Of a stretch of 19,109 bases of DNA, positions 1-7,362 are shown one piece after another. Each line of letters opens with the position of its first letter. Positions within the stretch are counted from its first letter, which is position 1. The translations under genes and the position numbers were made by a program. The DNA is taken from the NCBI GenBank assembly GCA_023399635.1, contig JAEWOP010000081.1:1-19109 (forward strand), in the 5' to 3' direction. Source of the DNA: Pseudomonadota bacterium. GTDB taxonomy: Bacteria > Pseudomonadota > Alphaproteobacteria > Rhizobiales > Rhizobiaceae. The notes beneath the pieces were generated by a model. That model was not told the origin of the DNA and made no database searches. It saw only the letters and a list, made by a program, of their open reading frames with translations.

Positions 1-46
1 CAGCCCCAACGAGCCAGGCACGGGTCGCCGTGCCAGCCTCCCACCT
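1..46 (+). ncRNA. ffs: SRP RNA (4.5S RNA), 3' part only
   Basis: The window opens in what looks like the 3' arm of the bacterial signal recognition particle RNA. The first bases, CAGCC, fit the end of the conserved GGAAGCAGCC segment that follows the apical GGAA loop. Positions 28-45 (a GTGCCAGC block followed by CCTCCCACC) correspond to the 3' end of E. coli 4.5S RNA (GUAGCUGGCAGGGCCCCCACCC). The RNA binds Ffh and guides co-translational membrane targeting. The 5' arm and apical loop lie outside the window, so the fold cannot be checked. A 7-bp self-complementary hairpin (17-23 with 28-34) is also possible here. An SRP RNA gene immediately upstream of dnaX is, from memory, a common arrangement in rhizobia. 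The exact 3' end is uncertain by a few bases. Confidence 0.72.
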
Positions 47-114
47 TCTACCATCTTGGTCAGCTTCCGGTCCGGTCAAGAGGCTGGAACGGCCCGCGCA
101 GGCTGGCAGGAACG

Positions 115-1989
115 ATGAACGAGACCGGGCCCACCTCCACAACATTCCCCCCGCCCGGCAGCGGCTACCGCGTGCTGGCGCGAAAATATCGTCCCAAGGA
201 CTTCTCCGACCTGATGGTCGGCCAGGAGCCGATGGTGCGCACCCTCACCAACGCCTTCGAGACCGGGCGTATTGCCCAAGCCTATATGCTCACGGGTGTT
301 CGTGGGGTTGGCAAGACCACCACTGCCCGTATCCTTGCCCGCGCGCTCAACTACAAGACCGACGACATCGACCGGCCGACGATTGATCTTCGCATTCCCG
401 GCGAGCACTGCCAGGCGATCATGGAAGGTCGCCATGTCGACGTGATCGAGATGGATGCCGCCTCCCATACCGGTATCGACGATATTCGCGAGATCATCGA
501 GCAGGTGCGCTACCGGCCGGTTTCGGCGCGCTACAAGGTCTACATCATCGACGAAGTGCACATGCTCTCGACGCAGGCCTTCAACGGCCTGCTGAAGACG
601 CTCGAGGAGCCTCCGGAGCACGTGAAGTTCATCTTTGCGACAACCGAGATCCGCAAGGTCCCGATCACCGTTCTGTCGCGTTGCCAGCGTTTCGACCTGC
701 GTCGGATCAGTGCTGCCGATCTCGTTCATCTGTTCACGACGATCGCAGAGAAAGAGGGGATCGTGGCGGAGCCGGAGGCCTTGTCCCTGATCGCCCGCGC
801 TGCGGAAGGCTCGGCACGAGACGGACTGTCCCTGCTCGACCAGGCGATCGCTCACGGCGGCGGCCGCGTCGAAGCAGAAACCGTGCGCGGCATGTTGGGC
901 CTTGCCGACCGCGCACGTATCGTTGATCTTTTCGAGCATGTGGTGCGCGGCGACGTGAAAGCCGCGCTCGCGGAGTTCGAAGCGCAGTATGAGGCCGGGG
1001 CGAATCCTGTGGTGGTGCTGACCGATCTTGCAGATTTCACCCATCTCGTGACCCGGTTCAAATATATCCCCGAGGCTGCTCAGGATGCCTCGCTAAGCGA
1101 GGTGGAGCGGCTCCGCGGTCAGGAGTTTGCTGGCTCGGTTGCCGTCAGTACGCTTTCTCGCATCTGGCAGATGCTGCTGAAGGGCATTCCTGAGGCCGAG
1201 AATTCCTCACGACCGGCCGGCGCAACGGAAATGGTGCTGATCCGCCTCACCCACGCGGCCCATCTTCCCGCGCCCGAAGATGCAGCGCGCCGCGTTGCCG
1301 ATTTCAATGGCGGCGACGGACGCAGTTCGATGCCGCTGGCAAGCGGTGGCGGTGTGCGCTCCGACAATGCCGCGCCCCCACCCTTGAATGCACAAGCGAG
1401 CACGGCAGCGTCAGGTCTGCGCGCGCCCTCCAGCGGAGCGAGCGCTTTGCTGAAGGCGGTCCCTACCCCCGAGCCTCGCGACCTGCCGATCGGACGCTTG
1501 GAAGAGCAGCCAGCCGACAAGCCTGCGCCAAAGGTGGCTGTCAACTCCGTCCGAGACATCGTCGACCTTTGTACGAAGAACCGGGACCCGCGGCTCAAGG
1601 CCCTGGTGCGCAACTTCGTGCGCCTGGTGAAGATTGAGCCTGGCCGCCTCGACATGCGCATGACCCAAGGCGGCCCCGGAACTTTGCCTGGGGAACTCGG
1701 GGTCAAGTTGAAGGAGTGGACTGGCGTCCACTGGGTTGTCAGCCTGAGCAACGAGGAAGGCGAACTGACGCTGGTCGAGGCTGATGCAAGCGCCCGCGAA
1801 GCCCGCCTTACGGACGCGCGCGCTGATCCGGACGTCGCAGCAATCCTCGCGCAGTTTCCTGGGGCACGCATCACTGACGTGCGCATTCGAGCCGCCGAGG
1901 AAGAACCCGACGATGGCAACGCCGCCGCACCGGCGATTGCCGAATCTGCCGAGGGAGACATTCTCCCCGGCGATGATATCGATTTCTAG
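115..1989 (+). CDS. dnaX: DNA polymerase III subunits gamma/tau (clamp-loader ATPase)
   Basis: This is the AAA+ motor subunit of the replicative clamp loader, which loads the beta clamp and tethers polymerase cores. The 624-residue product has Walker A GVRGVGKTT at 61-69, Walker B DEVH at 146-149 and the SRC arginine-finger motif at 188-190, all diagnostic of DnaX. A variable linker rich in Ala, Pro and Ser spans about 395-470, followed by a C-terminal polymerase-binding region. The four-cysteine zinc module usually lying between Walker A and Walker B is degenerate: only Cys99 remains. The ATG at 115 is preceded by AGGA at 108-111. I see no A-AAA-AAG slippery site, so production of a short gamma form by frameshifting is not supported. 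ybaB follows after 15 bp, so the two are probably co-transcribed. Confidence 0.97.
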   Translation: MNETGPTSTTFPPPGSGYRVLARKYRPKDFSDLMVGQEPMVRTLTNAFETGRIAQAYMLTGVRGVGKTTTARILARALNYKTDDIDRPTIDLRIPGEHCQAIMEGRHVDVIEMDAASHTGIDDIREIIEQVRYRPVSARYKVYIIDEVHMLSTQAFNGLLKTLEEPPEHVKFIFATTEIRKVPITVLSRCQRFDLRRISAADLVHLFTTIAEKEGIVAEPEALSLIARAAEGSARDGLSLLDQAIAHGGGRVEAETVRGMLGLADRARIVDLFEHVVRGDVKAALAEFEAQYEAGANPVVVLTDLADFTHLVTRFKYIPEAAQDASLSEVERLRGQEFAGSVAVSTLSRIWQMLLKGIPEAENSSRPAGATEMVLIRLTHAAHLPAPEDAARRVADFNGGDGRSSMPLASGGGVRSDNAAPPPLNAQASTAASGLRAPSSGASALLKAVPTPEPRDLPIGRLEEQPADKPAPKVAVNSVRDIVDLCTKNRDPRLKALVRNFVRLVKIEPGRLDMRMTQGGPGTLPGELGVKLKEWTGVHWVVSLSNEEGELTLVEADASAREARLTDARADPDVAAILAQFPGARITDVRIRAAEEEPDDGNAAAPAIAESAEGDILPGDDIDF

Positions 1990-2004
1990 AAGAAGGACAG
2001 CACG

Positions 2005-2328
2005 ATGCGCGACATCATGGGCATGATGGGCAAGGTCAAGGAAATGCAAGCCAAGATGGAGAAGATGCAGGCGGACATCGCCGCACTCGACGTCGAAGGC
2101 AAGTCCGGAGGCGGTCTCGTGACCGTGCGCCTGAACGGCAAGGGCGAAATGCTTGGCCTGAAGATCGACCCGACGCTGTTCAAGGAAGACGACGTCGAGA
2201 TCCTCGAGGATCTCGTTGTTGCCGCCCACCAGGACGCCAAGGGCAAGGCGGAAGCGGCAGCGGCCGAGAGGACGAACGATCTGACGGCCGGCCTGCCGAT
2301 CCCGCCCGGCATGAAGCTGCCTTTCTGA
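2005..2328 (+). CDS. ybaB: YbaB/EbfC family nucleoid-associated protein
   Basis: A 107-residue protein of the YbaB/EbfC family, small homodimeric DNA-binding proteins that coat the nucleoid. The N-terminal helix is Met- and Lys-rich (MGMMGKVKEMQAKMEKMQ). It is followed by the family's beta core (GGGLVTVRLNGKGEM) and the C-terminal PGMKLPF end, which is characteristic of the family. Length is typical. The ATG is preceded by AGAAGGA about 10 bases upstream. It lies 15 bp behind dnaX, an arrangement conserved across many bacteria, often as dnaX-ybaB-recR. Here a minus-strand gene is inserted between ybaB and recR. The stop codon lies only 3 bp from the stop of that convergent gene. Confidence 0.95.
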   Translation: MRDIMGMMGKVKEMQAKMEKMQADIAALDVEGKSGGGLVTVRLNGKGEMLGLKIDPTLFKEDDVEILEDLVVAAHQDAKGKAEAAAAERTNDLTAGLPIPPGMKLPF

Positions 2329-2331
2329 GGC

Positions 2332-2946
2332 TCAGGATACCATGATCTTGGCGCGCAGTCGTTCGGCGATCGGAGCGCCAAGGTATCGCTCCTTCTGGTC
2401 CGGGCTCAAGCGTTTCCCGTAGGATCGAAAGAGGTCCGCGACCGGGACCCTCTCACCCTGATAAGGCTCGACACGGACGTCCTCCCCGACACCAAGCATG
2501 CCGCCTGAGATGACCCGGCAGTAGATGCCCGGTCGTGTGGGTTGGATGTAACGCTTGGCGAACATGGGATCGTTCATTCGGGCGGCGAGAGTTGCGCAAG
2601 GAATGCGCGGTGCCGTCGCTTCCAAGATGACACCTTCAAAGCAGAAGCGGTCGCCGACGCAGACATCGCGATTGTCCAAACCCTCCACCACCAGGTTCTC
2701 GCCAAAGGTGCCGGGCGGCAGATCCCGGTTCAGTTCCTCCTTCCACCAATCTAGTGTTAGCGAGCCTTCCAGCAGTATCGCCTGATCCGGTCCCCCATGA
2801 TGTTTGCGGTTGCAGACACTGTCGCCGACCAGGCCTGCCCCATCCACCATTACTGGCGCTTGAAGCGCGAACTTGTTGATGCCGGTCTTGTAGCTCTTGC
2901 CCCGCAAGGTTTCAGGGCGACCGATACATAAGGCGGCAAGTTTCAT
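2332..2946 (-). CDS. MOSC domain protein, YiiM-like
   Basis: A 204-residue MOSC-domain protein (molybdenum cofactor sulfurase C-terminal fold) of the YiiM type. Family hallmarks seen are the GLVGDSVCNRKHHGGPDQA segment at about 38-56, FGENL at 81-85, the conserved Cys117 in RIPCATLAARM, and a C-terminal helical tail (about 165-204) like the YiiM 3-alpha domain. MOSC proteins bind molybdenum cofactor or transfer sulfur through a conserved cysteine; YiiM proteins reduce N-hydroxylated compounds. The substrate here cannot be told from the sequence. The gene is convergent with ybaB (3 bp between stops) and divergent from recR, with 56 bp between start codons, so any promoters for the two must share that space. 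It interrupts the usual ybaB-recR adjacency. Confidence 0.9.
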   Translation of the reverse strand: MKLAALCIGRPETLRGKSYKTGINKFALQAPVMVDGAGLVGDSVCNRKHHGGPDQAILLEGSLTLDWWKEELNRDLPPGTFGENLVVEGLDNRDVCVGDRFCFEGVILEATAPRIPCATLAARMNDPMFAKRYIQPTRPGIYCRVISGGMLGVGEDVRVEPYQGERVPVADLFRSYGKRLSPDQKERYLGAPIAERLRAKIMVS

Positions 2947-3002
2947 CAGATGCGACCCTGCTGGCGATTCCGTTTCAGTCAGATATCAGCTAAAAGGCCG
3001 CC

Positions 3003-3608
3003 ATGGCAAAACGCGTCACCGGTCCTGAGATCGAAAAACTCATTCAGCTGCTAGCCAAGGTGCCGGGGCTCGGGCCCCGTTCTGCACGGCGCGCTGCTCT
3101 TCACCTCATCAAGAAGAAGGAGCAGTTGCTCGGTCCGCTGGGCCAGGCGATGGGCGATGCCTATGACAAGGTCAAAGTCTGCTCGCGCTGCGGAAATGTT
3201 GACACCGTTGACCCCTGTACCGTCTGCACGGATATCCGCCGCGACCAGTCAATGATCATCGTCGTTGAGGACGTATCCGACCTCTGGGCATTGGAGCGTG
3301 CGGGCGCGATGAACGCCGCCTATCACGTCCTTGGCGGTACTTTGTCTCCGCTCGACGGAATTGGGCCGGATGACCTGAACATTCGGAGGCTGATCGACCG
3401 GGTGCAGGAAGGGGGCCTCCGCGAGATCATCATCGCCGTCAATGCGACCGTTGAGGGACAGACAACAGCCCACTATATTACGGATCAGCTCGCCGGGCTC
3501 GAAGTAAAGATCACCCGGCTGGCGCACGGCGTCCCCGTTGGCGGCGAGCTGGATTATCTCGACGAAGGAACATTGACGGCTGCGCTTCGGGCGCGAACTG
3601 CGATCTGA
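3003..3608 (+). CDS. recR: Recombination mediator protein RecR
   Basis: RecR works with RecF and RecO to load RecA at single-stranded gaps. The 201-residue length is typical. In order it has a helix-hairpin-helix with PGLGPRSA at 21-28, a four-cysteine zinc finger (Cys60, Cys63, Cys72, Cys75), a Toprim domain beginning about residue 81 (IIVVED) and a C-terminal region with HGVPVGGELDYLD. The ATG is preceded by AAAGG (2993-2997). The lytic transglycosylase gene begins 9 bp after the stop and has its own GAGGAG ribosome-binding site, so the two genes may be co-transcribed. Confidence 0.97.
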   Translation: MAKRVTGPEIEKLIQLLAKVPGLGPRSARRAALHLIKKKEQLLGPLGQAMGDAYDKVKVCSRCGNVDTVDPCTVCTDIRRDQSMIIVVEDVSDLWALERAGAMNAAYHVLGGTLSPLDGIGPDDLNIRRLIDRVQEGGLREIIIAVNATVEGQTTAHYITDQLAGLEVKITRLAHGVPVGGELDYLDEGTLTAALRARTAI

Positions 3609-3617
3609 GGAGAACCG

Positions 3618-4856
3618 ATGAGCAAGCTTACATGGGCCGTCGCCGCCCTGCTCGCACTGCTTCCGCTATCGACGCAGGCTGCCTCGAAGGCCGATGTAGA
3701 AAAGCAGTTCCAGCGATGGATCGCTGGCGATCTTGCTGTGGAGGCGAAGCAGAACGGCATCTCCGAGCAAACACTGTCCCGTGCCTTCAAGGGCGTGTCG
3801 CTCGACTGGGATCTGCCGGACCTCTTGCCACCGGGGAGCACCCCGCCTGAGACCCGAGACCAAAGCCAAGCAGAGTTTTCCTCTCCGGGCGCCTATTTTT
3901 CTGAGAAAAGGCTGCAGGGACTGGCAGCCACGGGCCGAAGCCTGGCCGCCCAACATTCCGCGACGCTCAAAAAGATCGAGCAGAGTTACGGCGTGCCGGC
4001 TGAAATCGTGGTCGCCATCTGGGGCCGTGAATCCGGCTTCGGCCGGGCCAGGCTTCCGCACTCCGCTATCAGGGTCCTCTCGACCAAAGCCTTCATGTCG
4101 ACCCGCAAGGAAATGTTCCGCTCGGAACTGATTGCAGCATTGCACATGATCGAAGGTGGCGACATCTCCGCGTCGCAGATGATGGGTTCCTGGGCGGGCG
4201 CATTGGGCCAGCCGCAGTTTCTACCGTCAAGCTATATTAAGTATGCGGTGGACTTCGACGGCGACGGCCGGCGGGACATCTGGAAATCGGTTCCCGATTC
4301 ACTCGCTTCCATCGCCAACTATCTGGCGCAGGAAGGCTGGCAGCGCGGGCGTGACTGGGGCTTTGAAGTGTCAATTCCAGCGCAAGTCACCTGCGCGCAG
4401 GAAGGTCCCGACCTGGCAAAGCCGATCTCGGCATGGGTGGAAAACGGGATCGTCCGTATGTCCGGCCGCGCCTTCCCGGATCAGGAACTGCGCGCCGAAG
4501 GCATGATGCTGGTTCCAGCAGGACGTCATGGGCCACAGTTTCTCGTCACGCCGAACTTCTACGTCATCAAGGAATATAATAATTCCGATCTCTACGCGTT
4601 GTTTATCGGCAATCTTGCCGATCGGATCGCTTACGGCAGCGGTGCGTTCAAGGCAGGTTGGGGCGATGTCGGCAAGATGCTGCGATCGGACGTTCTCGCC
4701 ATGCAGAAAGCACTGGTCGCGAAAGGCTATGATGTCGGCAAGGTGGACGGGCTGGCGGGCTTCAAGACCAGGCGCTCCTTGGGCGAATGGCAGGCGAAGA
4801 ACGGCCTGCAGCCGACATGCTTCCCGGACCCTTCCCTGAAGACGCGGCTGCGATAG
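3618..4856 (+). CDS. Lytic murein transglycosylase, MltB-like, with peptidoglycan-binding domain
   Basis: A secreted enzyme that cleaves the glycan strands of peptidoglycan, leaving 1,6-anhydro-MurNAc ends. The 412-residue protein starts with a Sec signal peptide (hydrophobic AVAALLALLPL, likely cleaved near STQA/AS at about 21-22). No lipobox cysteine is seen, so it is probably soluble in the periplasm. The SLT_2 (MltB-type) catalytic domain covers about 25-335, with the catalytic Glu138 in AIWGRESGFGR and family motifs MMGSWAGALGQPQFLPSSY and DFDGDGRRDIW. A C-terminal PG_binding_1-like domain follows at about 350-412 (LAMQKALVAKGYDVGKVDG). The ribosome-binding site GAGGAG overlaps the end of recR. 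The gene ends 6 bp before the stop of the convergent MFS gene. Confidence 0.93.
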   Translation: MSKLTWAVAALLALLPLSTQAASKADVEKQFQRWIAGDLAVEAKQNGISEQTLSRAFKGVSLDWDLPDLLPPGSTPPETRDQSQAEFSSPGAYFSEKRLQGLAATGRSLAAQHSATLKKIEQSYGVPAEIVVAIWGRESGFGRARLPHSAIRVLSTKAFMSTRKEMFRSELIAALHMIEGGDISASQMMGSWAGALGQPQFLPSSYIKYAVDFDGDGRRDIWKSVPDSLASIANYLAQEGWQRGRDWGFEVSIPAQVTCAQEGPDLAKPISAWVENGIVRMSGRAFPDQELRAEGMMLVPAGRHGPQFLVTPNFYVIKEYNNSDLYALFIGNLADRIAYGSGAFKAGWGDVGKMLRSDVLAMQKALVAKGYDVGKVDGLAGFKTRRSLGEWQAKNGLQPTCFPDPSLKTRLR

Positions 4857-4862
4857 CGGCTT

Positions 4863-6491
4863 CTAGTGATGATCGATATGCGGCTGGTGAAAGACGTCAT
4901 CGGGCGTGACGGGAATGACTTGCCGCTCGATCATCCGGTGGACCCTCACCTCCTTGCCGCGGTGTAGGGCGAGGATCCTGTCAGTGGTCTCGGCATCGGC
5001 CTGGGTCCGGCGCTGGTTGTGCCGGACGTATTCCACCCATGTCGGCACATGATAGGTTTCAGTCCAGATTTCCGGTATCTGAAGGTCGCGCATCAGCGCC
5101 CAATGGCGTGCGCCGTCGCGAATGCGGATACGTCGGCGCTCTGCCATCAACGACAGGAATTCAGGCAAGTCCTCGTCGTGGATCTCATAGTCGATCTGGA
5201 TGACCACAGGTCCACTGCGGGGCTGGATCTCCAGCCCGAGCGCTGGTTCAACAAACCGGTTGAGCGGGTCGAGGTTCAGCGACTGAAAGTCGGGCATTGG
5301 CAGCCGCAGACCGATTGCAGCGCCGGCGAGCATCACGAGGCTGGCAGCAGTCAATGCGCTTGACGGACTGGCAGCCTCTGCCCAGGAGCCCCAGAGCCAG
5401 CTACCGGCGGCAATGCCGCCAAATGCAGCCGTCTGGTAGAGCGACAGTGCGCGGCCGACCACCCACCTTGGCGTCGAAAGCTGGACAACCGTATTGAGCA
5501 AGGAAAGGGTCGTCACCCAACAGACGCCAGCGAGCACCAATCCGAGGAAGGTCATCACGCTACTCGTGCTTGCCCCGATCACCGCTGCACTCAGGGCAAA
5601 CCCCACGAAAGTCGTCCGTACGATCTGCTCGCTCTTCAGCCATTCCCTCACGCGAGCATTCAGAAATGCTCCGATGATGCCGCCGACGCCAAAGGCGCCG
5701 AACATGATCCCGTAGGTGAGCGGGCCGCCCTGGAGAATGTCGCGCACCACGATCGGCAGGAGGGCGAGCACTGACCCGGCAGAGACGCCGAAAATGAACG
5801 CCCGCAGGATCACCTTTTGGAGGTTCGGAGACATGGCAACATACCGGAGCCCCGAAGATATGGCGCCGGCGAGCCTTTCGCGCGGCAGCGGGTTTTTCGG
5901 CAGGTTTGGGCGCCAACGCAGCAGCACGAAGATCAACGCGAAATAGCTGACGGCATTGATCGCGAAAGCGGCTGCGGCACCGGCTGCCGCAACAACGATC
6001 CCGCCGAGCGCCGGCCCTAGACTGCGGGTGATATTGAAGCCCGCGCTGTTGAGCGAGACCGCGGCAGGAAGATCGTTCCTAGGTATGATGTCGCCGACCG
6101 ATGCCTGCCAGGAGGGGTTGTGGAGCGCTGTGCCGGACCCAATGACGAAGGTGAATGTCAGGAGCAGCCAGGGCGTCAGCCATCCCGACCATGCAAAGAA
6201 CGCGAGAAGCAGCGAAGCGGTCAGCATCAGAAACTGTGCTGTCAGCATGACCTTCCGGCGGTCAAGGCTGTCAGCCAGCGCCCCGGAGACAAGCGAGAAC
6301 ATCATGATCGGCAGCGCGGTCGACGCCTGCACCAGGGCAATCAGGTTCTCCGAGGTCGTCAGCGAGGTCATCATCCAGGCCGCACCGACAGCCTGGATCA
6401 ACCCGCCGAGGTTGGAGGCCATGCTCGCCATCCACATATTGCGATAGGTCTGGTGACGTAGAGGCGCGAACGGCGAGCGGGAGTTTGTCAC
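4863..6491 (-). CDS. MFS exporter (MFS_3/EntS-like) with C-terminal soluble domain
   Basis: A 542-residue major facilitator superfamily transporter of the MFS_3 (DUF894, enterobactin exporter-like) group. The start region FAPLRHQTYRNMWMASMASNLG and the cytoplasmic loop GALADSLDRRKVML (motif A) are typical. About twelve hydrophobic segments span roughly 15-395. A soluble domain of about 145 residues follows (397-542), ending in a His-rich tail (FHQPHIDHH). This two-part layout is common in rhizobial members; the tail domain has unknown function. The substrate cannot be inferred. I chose the GTG at 6491, giving MTNSRSPFAPLRH. The frame stays open for another 82 codons upstream, but that extension lacks family character and would overlap rimP. 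The ribosome-binding site is weak (AGG about 13 bases upstream). Confidence 0.88.
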   Translation of the reverse strand: MTNSRSPFAPLRHQTYRNMWMASMASNLGGLIQAVGAAWMMTSLTTSENLIALVQASTALPIMMFSLVSGALADSLDRRKVMLTAQFLMLTASLLLAFFAWSGWLTPWLLLTFTFVIGSGTALHNPSWQASVGDIIPRNDLPAAVSLNSAGFNITRSLGPALGGIVVAAAGAAAAFAINAVSYFALIFVLLRWRPNLPKNPLPRERLAGAISSGLRYVAMSPNLQKVILRAFIFGVSAGSVLALLPIVVRDILQGGPLTYGIMFGAFGVGGIIGAFLNARVREWLKSEQIVRTTFVGFALSAAVIGASTSSVMTFLGLVLAGVCWVTTLSLLNTVVQLSTPRWVVGRALSLYQTAAFGGIAAGSWLWGSWAEAASPSSALTAASLVMLAGAAIGLRLPMPDFQSLNLDPLNRFVEPALGLEIQPRSGPVVIQIDYEIHDEDLPEFLSLMAERRRIRIRDGARHWALMRDLQIPEIWTETYHVPTWVEYVRHNQRRTQADAETTDRILALHRGKEVRVHRMIERQVIPVTPDDVFHQPHIDHH

Positions 6492-6526
6492 GCTGATTTC
6501 AACCTGGCTGCGTAAGATCTGGCTGG

Positions 6527-6555
6527 AGTATAGGGCGAGCTTCTGCGGAGGCCAG
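6527..6555 (-). promoter_or_regulatory. Possible promoter for the MFS exporter gene
   Basis: On the minus strand, TATACT at 6532-6527 is a good -10 element. CTGGCC at 6555-6550 is a weak -35 element at 17-bp spacing. It would give a short leader before the GTG at 6491. The call rests on the -10 match only. Confidence 0.3.
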
Positions 6556-6576
6556 TACGCCGTCCGGCAGTTACCC

Positions 6577-6615
6577 TTGCAAATGATGACCATAGAGCGT
6601 ATATGCAGGTAATAT
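6577..6615 (+). promoter_or_regulatory. Candidate promoter of the rimP-nusA-infB operon
   Basis: TTGCAA at 6577-6582 and TATATG at 6600-6605 are separated by 17 bp. An overlapping alternative is ATGACC at 6586-6591 with TAATAT at 6610-6615 (18 bp). Either would start transcription about 15-30 bases before the leader terminator and about 100 bases before the rimP start codon. Each element matches the consensus at only 4 of 6 positions, so the exact start is uncertain. Confidence 0.45.
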
Positions 6616-6631
6616 TCTTGATCGTTTGATG

Positions 6632-6665
6632 AAGAGTGGGGCCTGACCGGGACCCGCTCTTTTTT
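6632..6665 (+). terminator. Intrinsic terminator in the rimP leader (putative attenuator)
   Basis: A stem pairs AAGAGTGGG (6632-6640) with CCCGCTCTT (6653-6661), with one T-G wobble and a 12-base loop. It is followed directly by a T run (6660-6665). No plus-strand gene lies upstream for it to terminate, because the neighbouring gene is divergent. It therefore sits inside the leader of the rimP-nusA-ylxR-infB transcript, about 55 bases before the rimP start. This agrees with the 'rimP leader' attenuator family described for Alphaproteobacteria in Rfam, recalled but not searched here. NusA itself acts on termination, so feedback by the operon's own product is a reasonable inference. Confidence 0.75.
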
Positions 6666-6719
6666 GTTAAGCGATCGACAGAGGCGGGGCTCCGGTGGAG
6701 CCTGACAAGTGGAATACCT

Positions 6720-7316
6720 ATGTCGCAGATCGAACAAGAGCCGCGGATCATCGTGGAGACGGGACTTGATCTTCGGATTGCCGAGATCATCGAGCCCGTC
6801 ATCGGCTCCATGGACTACCGTCTGGTGCGCGTCAGGCTGATGAGCCAGAACGGCCTGACCCTGCAGGTGATGGCCGAACGCAACGATGGAACAATGACCG
6901 TTGAGGACTGTGAAACCGTTTCAACGGCCATTTCACCTGTTCTGGATGTGGAAGATCCGGTAGATAAGGCTTATCATCTCGAAGTCTCGTCGCCGGGCAT
7001 CGATCGGCCGATGGTGCGCAAGTCCGATTTTACCCGGTGGCAGGGTCACATTGTGAAGTGTGAGACGTCGATCATGATCGACAACCGCAAGCGATTCCGG
7101 GGCAAGATCGTCGAGACGAATGATGAAGGCTTCACGATCGAGCGCGATCAGGTGGCCTATGGCGAAGCGCCAAGCGTGACCATCCCGTTCACGGCGCTGT
7201 CCGAAGCCAAGCTGATCCTGACGGACGACCTGATCCGCGACGCGCTTCGCGCCGATAAACTGGCAAAGGCCCAGGCCGCCAACCAGAACGGCGAAGACGA
7301 CGACAATAACGAGTAG
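6720..7316 (+). CDS. rimP: Ribosome maturation factor RimP
   Basis: RimP helps assemble the 30S ribosomal subunit. The 198-residue product carries family features: LVRVRLMSQNGLTLQVMAE in the N-terminal domain, then VEDCETVSTAISPVLDVEDPV, and the signature YHLEVSSPGIDRP at about 87-99. A C-terminal Sm-like domain follows (RFRGKIVETNDEGFTIE), then an acidic tail rich in Asp, Glu and Asn. I chose the ATG at 6720 (MSQIEQEP). An upstream in-frame start at 6636 would lie inside the leader terminator stem, and its peptide has no family similarity. First gene of the rimP-nusA-ylxR-infB operon. Confidence 0.94.
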   Translation: MSQIEQEPRIIVETGLDLRIAEIIEPVIGSMDYRLVRVRLMSQNGLTLQVMAERNDGTMTVEDCETVSTAISPVLDVEDPVDKAYHLEVSSPGIDRPMVRKSDFTRWQGHIVKCETSIMIDNRKRFRGKIVETNDEGFTIERDQVAYGEAPSVTIPFTALSEAKLILTDDLIRDALRADKLAKAQAANQNGEDDDNNE

Positions 7317-7362
7317 CTGGCCAAACGGCCGCGACCCCTTCTACTGACGGAGACGAACGACA

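Noticed and set aside
76..1044. A 322-residue open frame on the minus strand over dnaX
   Set aside because: Shadow of dnaX. The peptide is His/Arg/Gly-rich without motifs, and the plus-strand frame has clear AAA+ motifs.
1375..1560. Programmed frameshift site in dnaX to make a short gamma subunit
   Set aside because: No A-AAA-AAG or similar slippery heptamer is present in the region where E. coli shifts.
6492..6737. 82-residue N-terminal extension of the MFS exporter
   Set aside because: It would run through the rimP promoter and leader and overlap rimP. The MFS family start lies at FAPLRH just after the GTG at 6491.
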